From assembly GCA_902793635.1 (NCBI GenBank), contig CADBEA010000013.1, positions 1 to 53,679 of the forward strand: a stretch of 53,679 nt of DNA. The letters are read 5' to 3'. Made by a program: the position numbers and the translations under genes. The DNA comes from an uncultured Erysipelotrichaceae bacterium (GTDB lineage Bacteria > Bacillota_I > Bacilli_A > Erysipelotrichales > Erysipelotrichaceae). Shown in pieces: positions 7,428-15,608 of this stretch. The stretch's first letter is position 1. Every line of letters starts with the position of its first letter. The notes below the pieces were generated by a model. That model saw only the letters and a list, made by a program, of their open reading frames with translations. It had not been told where the DNA came from and ran no database searches.

Positions 7428-7946
7428 TCACAAACGATGAACGATTTCCGATGCCTCTTTTGTTTTCTCATGCAGGACAGCAGGCGCCGCGTTTTCCGCC
7501 GGCCAGCCAACTGCGAACATGGCAATCAGATCACTGTCCGCCGTCTCGGGAAACTTTTCCTTCACGGCATTGACGTCAAAATGACCGATCCAGGTAGTGC
7601 CAAGACCAAGGTCCTGAATCTGCAGCATCATATGGGTTGCCGCGATTGCCGCATCGATATCAGCGAAATTGCGGCTGTCGAATTCCCGGACCCAGCCTTC
7701 TTCCGGACAGGCACCGATAACAAACACGAGCGGTGCCGGCTGGACGAACAGCTGTTTTGTGCAGTCTTTGATTTTCGCAAGTGCTTCTTCCGATTCCATG
7801 ACCCAGATACGGAACGGCTGATAGTTACAGGCGGTCGGGGCAGCCATGCCAGCCGCGATGATCCGGTCAACAGCCTCTTTCGGAACCGGTCTGTCACTCA
7901 GACTGCGGCAGGAGTAACGTGCTTTGGCAAGTGTGTAAAAACTCAT
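7428..7946 (-). CDS. Nitroreductase family protein
   Basis: 172 residues, the short single-domain form. The N-terminal RYSCRSLSDRPVP and the AAPTACNYQPFRIWVM segment are the FMN-phosphate-binding motifs of the family; LGLGTTWIGHF near residue 117 and the FAVGWPAE strand complete the fold. It binds FMN as a dimer and reduces nitroaromatics, quinones or other acceptors with NAD(P)H; the physiological substrate is unknown. GGAGGTGGAG precedes the ATG. Transcribed alone. Confidence 0.85.
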   Translation of the reverse strand: MSFYTLAKARYSCRSLSDRPVPKEAVDRIIAAGMAAPTACNYQPFRIWVMESEEALAKIKDCTKQLFVQPAPLVFVIGACPEEGWVREFDSRNFADIDAAIAATHMMLQIQDLGLGTTWIGHFDVNAVKEKFPETADSDLIAMFAVGWPAENAAPAVLHEKTKEASEIVHRL

Positions 7947-8006
7947 CTCTTCTCCACCTCCATATACATATACTATATCCCATGAAGCCGGATCATTCGA
8001 TCAAGA

Positions 8007-8042
8007 CGCAAAAGCGGCCCGGCATTAAGCCCGGCCGCCTTC
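8007..8042 (-). terminator. Terminator after ispD
   Basis: G+C-rich stem GCGGCC...GGCCGC with an inner GGC/GCC pair and a TTTTGCG tail on the minus strand, between ispD and the nitroreductase gene. Confidence 0.65.
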
Positions 8043-8068
8043 ATTTCCTTCTGAAGATCAGTTATTCT

Positions 8069-8716
8069 TTACCGCTCCATATCTTCCGGTGTGGTGATCT
8101 TGATATTGGCATAGCTTCCTTCCACGGTTCTGACTCTGACATCCGAGAAGGCTTCCACCAGTGAACAGTCATCCGTGCCGGTGAATTTCGCCTGTATTGC
8201 CTTTTCCATGCACTCCATCAGCAGGCTTGTTTTAAATGCCTGCGGTGTCTGGGCTGCGGCCAGTGTGCTGCGGTCGTAGGTCAGTTCGACATACTCTTCC
8301 GCGTCGATCTTCTTGATCGTATCCTTGCAGGGCACTGTGAGCAGCACCGCGTCATCTGTCTTGAGCGCTTTCTTGATGCGCTTCAGACTCTTCTGATCAA
8401 GATACGGACGGGCGCCGTCATGGATCATGACATATTCGCCGATGGCCGCAAGCAGACCGTTCCTGACACTTTCCTGACGGGTCTTACCGCCTTTGGCAAG
8501 GGTGATCAGACCCGGCCAGTCGCCTTCCATATTCTGATAATATGTCAGCGCCTCGGTAACGACAACGATCTGAATGCAGTCTTTGTCGGATCGGAAAACA
8601 TCCATGGTATGATTCAGGATCGTTCGGCCGTCCCGCATTTTCGCATAGACTTTGTTATAGCCAAGTTTCATTCTTGTGCCGCTTCCCGCGGCTACGATTA
8701 CAGCTGTGTATTTCAT
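8069..8716 (-). CDS. ispD: 2-C-methyl-D-erythritol 4-phosphate cytidylyltransferase
   Basis: 215 residues. The nucleotide-binding loop AAGSGTRMK near residue 10, HDGARPYL near 105, VPCKDTIKK and TDDCSLVE near 180 are the IspD signatures. It adds CMP to MEP in the non-mevalonate isoprenoid pathway. The ribitol-5-phosphate cytidylyltransferase TarI is the main alternative within the family, but no teichoic acid genes are nearby. The internal ATG at 8716 puts the glycine loop at the usual distance; no clear ribosome binding site was found. A perfect 7-bp inverted repeat (8735-8751) lies just upstream. Confidence 0.8.
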   Translation of the reverse strand: MKYTAVIVAAGSGTRMKLGYNKVYAKMRDGRTILNHTMDVFRSDKDCIQIVVVTEALTYYQNMEGDWPGLITLAKGGKTRQESVRNGLLAAIGEYVMIHDGARPYLDQKSLKRIKKALKTDDAVLLTVPCKDTIKKIDAEEYVELTYDRSTLAAAQTPQAFKTSLLMECMEKAIQAKFTGTDDCSLVEAFSDVRVRTVEGSYANIKITTPEDMER

Positions 8717-8734
8717 CAATACTATTAAATCACA

Positions 8735-8751
8735 ATCCATCTCTGATGGAT
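8735..8751. promoter_or_regulatory. Inverted repeat upstream of ispD
   Basis: ATCCATC-TCT-GATGGAT, a perfect 7-bp dyad with a 3-base centre, 19 bases before the ispD start and just after the terminator of the upstream gene. It could be an operator or an mRNA hairpin near the start codon. Confidence 0.4.
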
Positions 8752-8780
8752 AAAAAAAGTGATCCCGTTCAGGAGATCAC
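8752..8780 (-). terminator. Terminator of the small-multidrug-export-type gene
   Basis: On the minus strand GTGATC...GATCAC followed by seven T. The stem overlaps the end of the gene and separates it from ispD. Confidence 0.8.
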
Positions 8781-9260
8781 AGAACCAAGCAGTCCATATG
8801 ACAGGAACGTCATGATTACGGCTGCCAGGAAAATACCCAGCAGAATGGAAATCGATGCCTTTTTCAGATCCATGTCAAACACGGCTGCGACCAGGCTGCC
8901 TGTCCAGGCACCGGTGCCCGGCAGCGGAATACCGACGAACAGCAGCAGACCCAGAAAACCATAACGGTCGATTTTCGGCTTGTTCTTTTCAGCTTTGGCC
9001 ATCAGCCATTCGGCCACTCTGGACAGATGGTGTTCCGACATCCAGTGAAGCACGCTCTTGATACCCCAGAGGATAAACGGAATCGGCACGATATTTCCGA
9101 TCACACACCAGAAGACAGCTTCCCACATCGGCAGTCCGAGCATCCGGGCCAGAATCAGTCCGCCTCTTTCCTCAATCAGCGGGATCATACTGATGAAAAA
9201 TACCGACAGCTGCGGGGAAAGCGGGATATGCGCTGCCCACCAGGCAATAAAACCTTCCAT
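8769..9260 (-). CDS. Small multi-drug export family membrane protein (COG2426)
   Basis: 163 residues, mostly hydrophobic, with 4-5 membrane segments. The SMIPLIEERGGLILA motif near residue 25 and the GIPLPGTGAWTG motif near residue 105 are the signatures of the COG2426 small multi-drug export family. The family name rests on little experimental work, so the transported substrate is open. The ATG at 9260 is chosen because GGAGG lies 7 bases upstream; a longer frame would add a basic N-terminus without a site. Confidence 0.8.
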   Translation of the reverse strand: MEGFIAWWAAHIPLSPQLSVFFISMIPLIEERGGLILARMLGLPMWEAVFWCVIGNIVPIPFILWGIKSVLHWMSEHHLSRVAEWLMAKAEKNKPKIDRYGFLGLLLFVGIPLPGTGAWTGSLVAAVFDMDLKKASISILLGIFLAAVIMTFLSYGLLGSVIS

Positions 9261-9369
9261 CTGATACCTCCGTAAATACCTGCATACTTTATCACAGGCT
9301 GTTTTCTTTCGCAATCTTTACTTCAAAGCCATCCGGAAAACACACTGTGAATATTTGGAAAAATAATTG

Positions 9370-9398
9370 TTGACTTTCACATATTACAGGGTTATTAT
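9370..9398 (+). promoter_or_regulatory. tRNA promoter
   Basis: TTGACT (9370-9375), 17-base spacer, TATTAT (9393-9398), ending 20 bases before the tRNA-Ile gene. Near-consensus sigma-A promoter for the two-tRNA operon. Confidence 0.8.
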
Positions 9399-9418
9399 GG
9401 ATAAGCATTCGGTGAAAT

Positions 9419-9495
<77 letters not shown>

Positions 9496-9512
9496 TTTTA
9501 CTGAATTGATGT

Positions 9513-9588
9513 GGGGTTTTAGCTCAGCTGGGAGAGCACCTGCTTTGCAAGCAGGGGGTCAGCGGTTCGATCCCGCTAAGCTCCACCA
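9513..9588 (+). tRNA. tRNA-Ala (TGC anticodon)
   Basis: 76 bases with encoded CCA. The acceptor stem GGGGTTT pairs with AAGCTCC through G-U pairs, the anticodon loop is TTTGCAA, and GGTTCGATCC forms the T arm. It follows tRNA-Ile by 17 bases. An Ile-Ala pair is usually found inside rRNA operons; here no rRNA flanks it. Confidence 0.97.
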
Positions 9589-9592
9589 TTGA

Positions 9593-9618
9593 AAAGGGAA
9601 CGCAAGTTCCCTTTTTTA
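9593..9618 (+). terminator. Terminator of the tRNA operon
   Basis: AAGGGAAC/GTTCCCTT stem with a GCAA tetraloop and a run of T. Confidence 0.85.
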
Positions 9619-9642
9619 GTTTTACACGGCGCTGGGAAATAC

Positions 9643-9668
9643 AGAAAAAAACTGCATTTCTGCAGTTC
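9643..9668 (-). terminator. Terminator of the lipoprotein gene
   Basis: On the minus strand ACTGCA-GAAA-TGCAGT followed by seven T, directly after the stop codon region. Confidence 0.8.
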
Positions 9669-9674
9669 TGTCCC

Positions 9675-10082
9675 TTACTTGCTGGAGATAATGATCTGGC
9701 CGGTCGTTTTGTTCATTACTTCCGACGAAACGAAATAGTCGCCTGCCGCAAGATCATACTCTGTTTTTCCTGAACTGTTGACAGTCAGTTCAAAATCCGG
9801 CTTGGCTGATTCATCAGGAATCGGCAGAGTATCCGCGTCATTGGAAACACTGTAGAATTCGATAAGGACTTCCCCTTCGATCTCAGAATCGACAACGATC
9901 TTCTTTCCTTCTTCCAGTTCGAAGGTTCCCGCCATGGCAGTGGCGCCTTTCTTCGCGTTTTCCGCATTTATCTCAACATTCAGATCTTCGTTCATGCGCA
10001 TGCCGAATTCACTCTTTGCACAGCCTGCCAGTGATACAGCAAGTACGGCAGCTGCTGCCGCTTTTAATAATTTCTTCATCAT
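9675..10082 (-). CDS. Small lipoprotein of unknown function
   Basis: 135 residues. A lysine start, an alanine-rich hydrophobic core and the lipobox LAGC (Cys21) mark a lipoprotein anchored on the outer face of the membrane. The mature part is strand-rich, without charged clusters or a recognised motif; the C-terminal half (YDLAAGDYFVSSEVMNK) looks like a small beta-sandwich. GGAGG lies 9 bases before the first of two adjacent ATGs. The leader contains a CAGGCG/CGCCTG hairpin (10106-10124). It has its own terminator. No partner is evident from the neighbours. Confidence 0.75.
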   Translation of the reverse strand: MMKKLLKAAAAAVLAVSLAGCAKSEFGMRMNEDLNVEINAENAKKGATAMAGTFELEEGKKIVVDSEIEGEVLIEFYSVSNDADTLPIPDESAKPDFELTVNSSGKTEYDLAAGDYFVSSEVMNKTTGQIIISSK

Positions 10083-10207
10083 TTCAATACACCTCCGTAT
10101 TGCTTCAGGCGTCCATTCCGCCTGCGCGCCATATCATAGCATGTCTCTTGTTTTTCATCAATTCACGGCGGTTTTATTATATGATGTACATATTCAAGGT
10201 GGTAACT

Positions 10208-11167
10208 ATGGAAGAAATCAGAATCACGGAAATTGAAGGTTTCCGTTTTGGAAATGCGGAATATGCGAAAAGCGCAACAGGCTGCACGGTCATCCTCGCT
10301 GATCCCGGTGCTGTCACCGGCGTCGATATCCGCGGCGGCGCACCTGCCTCCCGGGAAAGCGGTCTGCTCAATCCTCTGGCTGACAACAGCAGCGTCAATG
10401 CGGTCCTGCTCAGCGGCGGCAGTGCTTTCGGTCTGAGCGCGGCGGACGGCGTCATGAAATATCTGGAAGAAAGAAATATCGGCTTCCCCACCGATGCCGG
10501 CGTGGTGCCGATCGTCTGTGCTTCCTGTCTGTTTGACCTCGGTCTTGTCGACGGTAAAGTCCGGCCTGACAGCGCGCTTGGATATCAGGCCTGTCTGAAT
10601 GCGGAAAAAGGCATATTTCAGGATGGTTCCTATGGTGCCGGCTGCGGCGCCACGGTCGGCAAGATCCTCGGTCCTGCTTCGATGATGAAAGCCGGTCTTG
10701 GCACCTATGCCGTTCAGGTCGGTGATCTGAAGGTCGGTGCCGTTGTGGCTGTAAACGCGGTCGGTGACATCTATGATCCGAACGGAAAGAAGATCGCCGG
10801 TATATACGATCCGAAGACCGGTGAATTCGTTGATGCGGTGGAAGCGATGGTTAAAACCATGCAGGCTGTCAATCTGTTCCGTCAGAACACGACGATCGCG
10901 GCTGTTGTCACCAACGCCAAACTGAACAAGACAGCTTTGACAAAGGTCGCCGGCATGGCTCATGACGGTTTTGCCAGAGCGATCCGGCCGGTTCATACCA
11001 TGTTTGACGGAGACACCGTCTATGCCATGTCCAGCGGCTCTGTCCCTTCCGATATCAATACTGTCGGTGTTCTGGCTGCCGAAGTCATGGCCAGAGCCAT
11101 TGCCAGAGCGGCCCGCCCGGAAGGTGAGGCCTATGGCGTACGCAAAGCAGATGCGGAGGTGAAATAA
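10208..11167 (+). CDS. P1 family peptidase (S58, DmpA/NylC-type N-terminal nucleophile hydrolase)
   Basis: 319 residues. LSGGSAFGLSAADGV near residue 68, the GAGCGATVGK strand near 143, the Asn-Thr-Thr of RQNTTIAAV (Asn227-Thr228) and FDGDTVYAMSSGS near 265 match the P1/S58 family. By analogy with NylC the precursor should cut itself before Thr228, which then becomes the nucleophile. Members hydrolyse amide bonds of short peptides or amino-acid amides. The ATG at 10208 follows a GGTGG site and matches the family start. It lies one base before serC, so the two are probably co-transcribed, though no functional link to serine synthesis is known. Confidence 0.85.
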   Translation: MEEIRITEIEGFRFGNAEYAKSATGCTVILADPGAVTGVDIRGGAPASRESGLLNPLADNSSVNAVLLSGGSAFGLSAADGVMKYLEERNIGFPTDAGVVPIVCASCLFDLGLVDGKVRPDSALGYQACLNAEKGIFQDGSYGAGCGATVGKILGPASMMKAGLGTYAVQVGDLKVGAVVAVNAVGDIYDPNGKKIAGIYDPKTGEFVDAVEAMVKTMQAVNLFRQNTTIAAVVTNAKLNKTALTKVAGMAHDGFARAIRPVHTMFDGDTVYAMSSGSVPSDINTVGVLAAEVMARAIARAARPEGEAYGVRKADAEVK

Positions 11168-11168
11168 A

Positions 11169-12272
11169 ATGAACGTGAAAAGAGTATATAACTTTTCCGC
11201 CGGTCCGGCAGTACTGCCCGAAGAAGTGCTGAAGGAAGCCGCGGAAGAAATGCTGAGCTATGAAAGATCCGGCATGTCCGTCATGGAAATCAGTCACCGC
11301 ACACCCCTGTTTCAGGAAATCATCGATGAAGCCGAACAGGATCTGCGTGATCTGATGCATATTCCTGACAACTATAAAGTTCTGTTCGTTCAGGGCGGCG
11401 GTCACATGCAGTTTGCCATGGTGCCAATGAACCTGATGAAAAACGGCAAAGCCGACTATATCATTACCGGTCTCTGGTCGAAGAAAGCCTGTCAGGAAGC
11501 ATCTTTATACGGCGATGCCGCGGCAGTCGCCTCCGGTGAGGCAGATCATTTCACAACTATACCGGATGTCAATCAGATCAGCTTCCACAAAGACGCGGAT
11601 TATGTCTATCTCTGTCTGAACAACACCATCTACGGAACCCTCTTCCATGAACTGCCGGAAACCGGTGACATTCCGCTGGTCGCGGATATTTCCTCCTGTT
11701 TCCTGAGCGAACCGCTCGACGTATCCCGGTTCGGCCTGCTGTGGGGCGGTGTTCAGAAGAATGTCGGACCGGCCGGCATGGCCATCGTCATCATCCGGGA
11801 AGACCTGATCCGCGACGATGTATTTCCCGCCACACCGACCATGTTAAAATACGCGACATATGCCAGGAGCGGATCTCTGTACAACACACCGCCGGTCTAC
11901 AGTATTTATATCTGCGGCAAGGTCTTCAAATGGCTGAAACATAACGGCGGTCTGAGTGAGATGAAGAGGATCAATGAGGCGAAGGCAAAACTCCTTTATG
12001 ATTACCTGGATCAGTCCACCCTCTTCCGACCGACCGCAGCCGTGAAGGACCGTTCCCTGATGAATGTCACCTTCGTGACCGGCGACGCCAATCTTGATAC
12101 TCAGTTCGTCAGAGAAGCCGAAGAGAAAGGCCTGGTCAATCTCAAAGGCCACCGCAGTGTCGGCGGCATGCGGGCAAGTCTCTATAACGCGATGCCGTAT
12201 GAAGGTGTCAAAGCACTTGTCAGTTTCATGAAAGAATTTGAAGAAAACCATCTGGAAGCCGAATCAATCTGA
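11169..12272 (+). CDS. serC: Phosphoserine aminotransferase
   Basis: 367 residues, normal for SerC. NFSAGPAVLPEEVL at the start, EISHRTP near 40, FVQGGGHMQFA near 76 and WGGVQKNVGPAG near 195 with the PLP lysine in QKN. It makes phosphoserine from 3-phosphohydroxypyruvate and glutamate, and can serve pyridoxal phosphate synthesis. The ribosome binding site GGAGG is inside the end of the peptidase gene. The serA partner is not in the window. Its last 9 bases overlap the end of a convergent gene. Confidence 0.93.
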   Translation: MNVKRVYNFSAGPAVLPEEVLKEAAEEMLSYERSGMSVMEISHRTPLFQEIIDEAEQDLRDLMHIPDNYKVLFVQGGGHMQFAMVPMNLMKNGKADYIITGLWSKKACQEASLYGDAAAVASGEADHFTTIPDVNQISFHKDADYVYLCLNNTIYGTLFHELPETGDIPLVADISSCFLSEPLDVSRFGLLWGGVQKNVGPAGMAIVIIREDLIRDDVFPATPTMLKYATYARSGSLYNTPPVYSIYICGKVFKWLKHNGGLSEMKRINEAKAKLLYDYLDQSTLFRPTAAVKDRSLMNVTFVTGDANLDTQFVREAEEKGLVNLKGHRSVGGMRASLYNAMPYEGVKALVSFMKEFEENHLEAESI

Positions 12273-12674
12273 TCCGGCTTTTTCTTCGACCTTTACCAGC
12301 AGGGTCCGCACGATTTCCCGCTTTCCGTACTGCAGACGGTAGACAGCGGCTTTATTGCCGGCGGATGACGTATCGATTTCCTCCGGCAGGATCAATGTAC
12401 CTTTGCCGCTGCTGTCGGTATGCACATACCGCATGGCATCGAACGGATCCCCTTTTCCCAGAATGACCGTGTCCTCAGGCAGGGATAACCGGGGATGTTC
12501 GGTAACGCGGAACCAGGCCTGCACAAAAAACACACAGGCGGCCGCGAATGAGAGCAGCAGAGAGCCGATCCAGAAAAGCATCTCCCTTTTCTTTTCGGCC
12601 ATTTTCTTTTTTCTTGTCTCCTCCTGTTCGGCATCATAGCCGAAGATACCGTACTGTTCCTGTGATTTCAGCAT
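12264..12674 (-). CDS. Single-pass membrane protein of unknown function
   Basis: 136 residues: a charged N-terminal ~30 residues rich in Glu/Lys, one membrane segment (residues ~33-53, MLFWIGSLLLSFAAACVFF), then an extracytoplasmic domain of ~80 residues with strand-forming segments and no motif I recognise. GGGAGG precedes the ATG. The gene converges on serC and shares 9 bases with its 3' end, so both stops lie within the other gene. Confidence 0.65.
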   Translation of the reverse strand: MLKSQEQYGIFGYDAEQEETRKKKMAEKKREMLFWIGSLLLSFAAACVFFVQAWFRVTEHPRLSLPEDTVILGKGDPFDAMRYVHTDSSGKGTLILPEEIDTSSAGNKAAVYRLQYGKREIVRTLLVKVEEKAGSD

Positions 12675-12729
12675 TCTGACTTCCTCCCTTCAACAGAACT
12701 ATTGCTTTACGGGAGGGATTTCCCGCAAA

Positions 12730-12762
12730 AAAAATCCCATTGCTTTCGCAATGAGATTTTTC
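12730..12762. terminator. Bidirectional terminator after rpsI
   Basis: Near-perfect A/T-flanked stem: AAAAATC-C-CATTGC, TTTC loop, GCAATG-A-GATTTTT. It works in both directions and ends the rplM-rpsI transcript. Confidence 0.9.
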
Positions 12763-12792
12763 AAATGCGTTTTCAGTCCAGTACGCAGGCGA

Positions 12793-13200
12793 TTAACGCT
12801 TGGAGTACTGCGGTGCACGACGGGCACCCTTCAAACCGTACTTCTTTCTTTCCTTTGCACGGGAATCACGGGTCAGGAATCCAGCCTTCTTCAGTACCGG
12901 TCTGTAATCTTCAGAAGCTTCCAGAAGGGCACGGGCGATACCATGACGCATAGCACCGGCCTGGCCAGTATAGCCGCCGCCTGCTACGTTGATCTTGATA
13001 TCAAACTGTTCCTTTGTCTCTGTCAGTACGAGCGGAGAGTTAACGACCATGCGCAGTGTTGCCTGCGGCAGGTATTCTTCCAGTGTACGTCCGTTGACAG
13101 TGATTGTACCTGTACCAGGAGTCATGAAGACACGAGCTACAGACTGCTTACGACGTCCAGTTCCGATATAGGTTACTGCTGACTTCTTTTTCGTTGCCAT
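12793..13200 (-). CDS. rpsI: 30S ribosomal protein S9
   Basis: 135 residues. [14 protein letters not shown] at the start, [19 protein letters not shown] in the middle and the [17 protein letters not shown] tail, whose end reaches the P-site tRNA, identify S9. It follows rplM by 17 bases in the usual L13-S9 operon and ends at a strong terminator. Confidence 0.98.
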   Translation of the reverse strand: MATKKKSAVTYIGTGRRKQSVARVFMTPGTGTITVNGRTLEEYLPQATLRMVVNSPLVLTETKEQFDIKINVAGGGYTGQAGAMRHGIARALLEASEDYRPVLKKAGFLTRDSRAKERKKYGLKGARRAPQYSKR

Positions 13201-13217
13201 ATCTCCTCGTCTCCTCC

Positions 13218-13652
13218 TTACTTAACCTTCAGCTCAACTGGTTTCTGAGCTGCATGCGGGTGGTCAGGTCCCATGTAGACGAAGACATGCTTACGCTGAA
13301 CATCGCCTAATTTGTTGTGTGGCAGCATACCCTTGATGGCTTTTTCTACCCATTCAACTGTGTACTTTTCGCGCATTGTCTTTGTGCTTCTTGTACGCAG
13401 TCCGCCAGGAAACATAGAATGACTGTAATAGAACTTCTTGAAATCCTGGTCGCCGGAGATCTTGACCTTATCGGCATTTACGACGATAACATAATCTCCG
13501 CAGTCAACATGTGGTGTATAAGTCGGCTTATGCTTGCCTCTTAATACGGTTGCGACTTTTGTTGCAAGACGGCCGAGTGTGCAGTCTGTCGCATCTACGA
13601 CATACCATGTACGTTCGACTTCGCTTGGCTTTAACATCGTTGTCTGACGCAT
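13218..13652 (-). CDS. rplM: 50S ribosomal protein L13
   Basis: 144 residues. [18 protein letters not shown] near the start, [17 protein letters not shown] near 45 and [10 protein letters not shown] near 108 are diagnostic for L13. It is preceded by its own promoter and a leader hairpin that may mediate autoregulation. AGGAGG lies before the ATG. Confidence 0.98.
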   Translation of the reverse strand: MRQTTMLKPSEVERTWYVVDATDCTLGRLATKVATVLRGKHKPTYTPHVDCGDYVIVVNADKVKISGDQDFKKFYYSHSMFPGGLRTRSTKTMREKYTVEWVEKAIKGMLPHNKLGDVQRKHVFVYMGPDHPHAAQKPVELKVK

Positions 13653-13668
13653 CTTTTAATATCCTCCT

Positions 13669-13691
13669 AATGTAGTTTCCGGGGCTACATT
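13669..13691 (-). promoter_or_regulatory. rplM leader hairpin (L13 leader-like)
   Basis: In the 5' untranslated region a 7-bp stem AATGTAG/CTACATT with a CCCCGGAAA loop sits directly before the AGGAGG site. Firmicutes are known to carry an L13 leader RNA that binds L13; assignment here is by position and shape. Confidence 0.55.
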
Positions 13692-13712
13692 AACAAAATG
13701 TTGGACTTAATT

Positions 13713-13741
13713 ATTTTATTAGAATCATATGGTTAAGTCAA
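13713..13741 (-). promoter_or_regulatory. rplM-rpsI promoter
   Basis: On the minus strand TTGACT (13736-13741), 17 bases, TAAAAT (13713-13718). Near-consensus and just past the end of truA, so the ribosomal genes have their own strong start. Confidence 0.8.
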
Positions 13742-13761
13742 ACCATTTTTTCATTTCCGCA

Positions 13762-14811
13762 TCAGAAAGAATCTACTGTTACCAAAAAGGATTCATCAAA
13801 ACCGTTTTTCGCCGCCCAGTCAGTCAACTGCGGTACGAGACTCATGGCGATATCCCTGTTTTTAATCAGATCATACAGGCGGATCGTACCGCCTTTTGCC
13901 GTTACTTCAAAGACACCGAGAATCGTCTGGGAATGGCGGGTGCTGAGCGCGTAGATGCGCGGCAGTTTCCTTTCCCGGACCGCCTGTTCCAGAGCGGAAA
14001 GATCCATCCCTTCCGGCAGAATGTCGTCAAAGAGGAACTCGCGTATCATCCCCTGCTCATTGAGAGCCGCGATTTCAAAGTAATCGATTTTCTCCAGCGT
14101 CAGCCCCTGCGGTTCGGCATTGCGGCGGATCCCGGTCCGGGAAGGATTTTCAAGCATCTTCCGGACATCCTCAGGCTCGATTTTGCCGCGGCCCGCCTCG
14201 ATCAGCTGGGCACTCATCATTCTGACCATATAGCGCAGAAAGCCTTTGCCGGTAAACGAGATCTTCAGCATATCGCCGTTCTGTTCAAAACGGATGTCAC
14301 GCACCGTCCTGACCTGGTCGGGATATTCTTTCAGACTGCTGGAATTGAGCGAAGTAAAATCATGGGTTCCGACCAGATATGACGCGGCTTTCTTCATCCG
14401 TTCAATATCCAGCGCATAGGGACACTGCCAGGCATAATCACTGCTGAATACGTCATATTTTCCCATCTGGATACGGTAATCGTACTGTTTCATACGAACA
14501 CAGTAGCGGGCATGGAAACGTTCGTCCGTCTCTTCCACGGACATGATGTGAATATCATCCGGCAGGAAGCCGTTGATCGCACCCTGCCACTTATAAGCAC
14601 TCAGATTCTTATCGCAGTCAAAATGAAAAACCTGCCCGTGTGCATTCACACCGGCATCGGTTCTTCCGGCAGCTGTAATCACGACGCGCTCCTGCGCGAT
14701 GCGGGCAATCACTTCTTCGATCGTTTCCTGTACGGAACGGCCGTTGAGCTGTGACTGCCAGCCGTCATAATTTCTGCCTTTATAACTGACTACGCACTTG
14801 AATCTTGTCAT
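13762..14811 (-). CDS. truA: tRNA pseudouridine(38-40) synthase with C-terminal extension
   Basis: 349 residues against about 245-250 for typical TruA. Residues 1-245 are a complete synthase: YKGRNYDGWQSQ near 10, catalytic Asp52 in GRTDAGV, the RYCVRMKQYDYRI strand near 102, and FTGKGFLRYMVR near 186. Residues 246-349 are extra: an acidic segment, then strands and a helix (GVFEVTAKGG, SLVPQLTDWAAKNGF, FLVTVDS) that look like the first half of a GNAT acetyltransferase core; a helper or substrate-binding role is conjecture. TruA modifies uridines 38-40 of the anticodon arm. Its ATG overlaps the ecfT stop by 4 bases. Confidence 0.92.
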   Translation of the reverse strand: MTRFKCVVSYKGRNYDGWQSQLNGRSVQETIEEVIARIAQERVVITAAGRTDAGVNAHGQVFHFDCDKNLSAYKWQGAINGFLPDDIHIMSVEETDERFHARYCVRMKQYDYRIQMGKYDVFSSDYAWQCPYALDIERMKKAASYLVGTHDFTSLNSSSLKEYPDQVRTVRDIRFEQNGDMLKISFTGKGFLRYMVRMMSAQLIEAGRGKIEPEDVRKMLENPSRTGIRRNAEPQGLTLEKIDYFEIAALNEQGMIREFLFDDILPEGMDLSALEQAVRERKLPRIYALSTRHSQTILGVFEVTAKGGTIRLYDLIKNRDIAMSLVPQLTDWAAKNGFDESFLVTVDSF

Positions 14812-15608
14812 CGGAAATACGCAAGCCAGACCATTCCCGCAAGCAGTGCTGCCGCGCCGAACAGCAGGATATAGTCTCTTCCTTCCATCTTCAAAACTTT
14901 ATAGCGGGTTCTCTGCTCACCCGGTGCATAACCACGCGCTTCCATCGCGTTGGCGAGGTCTTCCGCCCGCTGAAAAGCTGATACGAACAGCGGCACGATC
15001 AGTGACAGGATCGCCATGATCCGTTCCATGATCTTGCCTTCCTTCAGGTCGACACCACGTGATTCCTGGGCCTTGATGATTCTTTCCGTTTCATCGATCA
15101 GGTCAGGAATGAACCGCAGGGCGATACTGATCAGCATCGCAATCTCGTGGGCTGGCACATGAATCTTCTGAAATGGTTTGAGAAGATCTTCAATACCAAG
15201 GGTCATATCCAGCGGTTTTGTCGTCGCTGTCAGACAAGTCGTGATCATGACCATCAGCAAAAGACGCACCGCGATATACAGCGTCTGAAAGACAGCGTCA
15301 CTGTAAAGTGTGAAGGAACCGACCGTAAACAGCGGATCACCTGTCTTCAGCAGGAACGCATTGATCACAAACAGGAAAACCAGCATAAACAGCATCGGCT
15401 TCATGGCTTTCCAGATAAACGTAAAAGACAGTCTGGCGATAATGATCGTCAGTGACGCGGCGGCGAAAATAATGCCATAGCCAATCCATCCGGCCGGCAT
15501 GAAGATTGCCACAAGCACCAGCAGCATGGCCAGGATCTTGGCCCGCGGATCCATTTTATGGATCGGTGAATCCAGGGGAATATATCTTCCCAGTGTAATA
15601 TTACCCAT
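14808..15608 (-). CDS. ecfT: ECF transporter transmembrane subunit EcfT
   Basis: 266 residues with about 5-6 membrane segments. The start (GRYIPLDSPIHKMDPRAKI) and the two coupling motifs AQESRGVDLK and AMEARGYAP, which dock on the ATPases, identify EcfT. It joins two ATPases and a vitamin- or metal-specific S-component to import micronutrients. Overlaps ecfA2 by 8 and truA by 4 bases: a tight operon. Confidence 0.95.
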   Translation of the reverse strand: MGNITLGRYIPLDSPIHKMDPRAKILAMLLVLVAIFMPAGWIGYGIIFAAASLTIIIARLSFTFIWKAMKPMLFMLVFLFVINAFLLKTGDPLFTVGSFTLYSDAVFQTLYIAVRLLLMVMITTCLTATTKPLDMTLGIEDLLKPFQKIHVPAHEIAMLISIALRFIPDLIDETERIIKAQESRGVDLKEGKIMERIMAILSLIVPLFVSAFQRAEDLANAMEARGYAPGEQRTRYKVLKMEGRDYILLFGAAALLAGMVWLAYFR

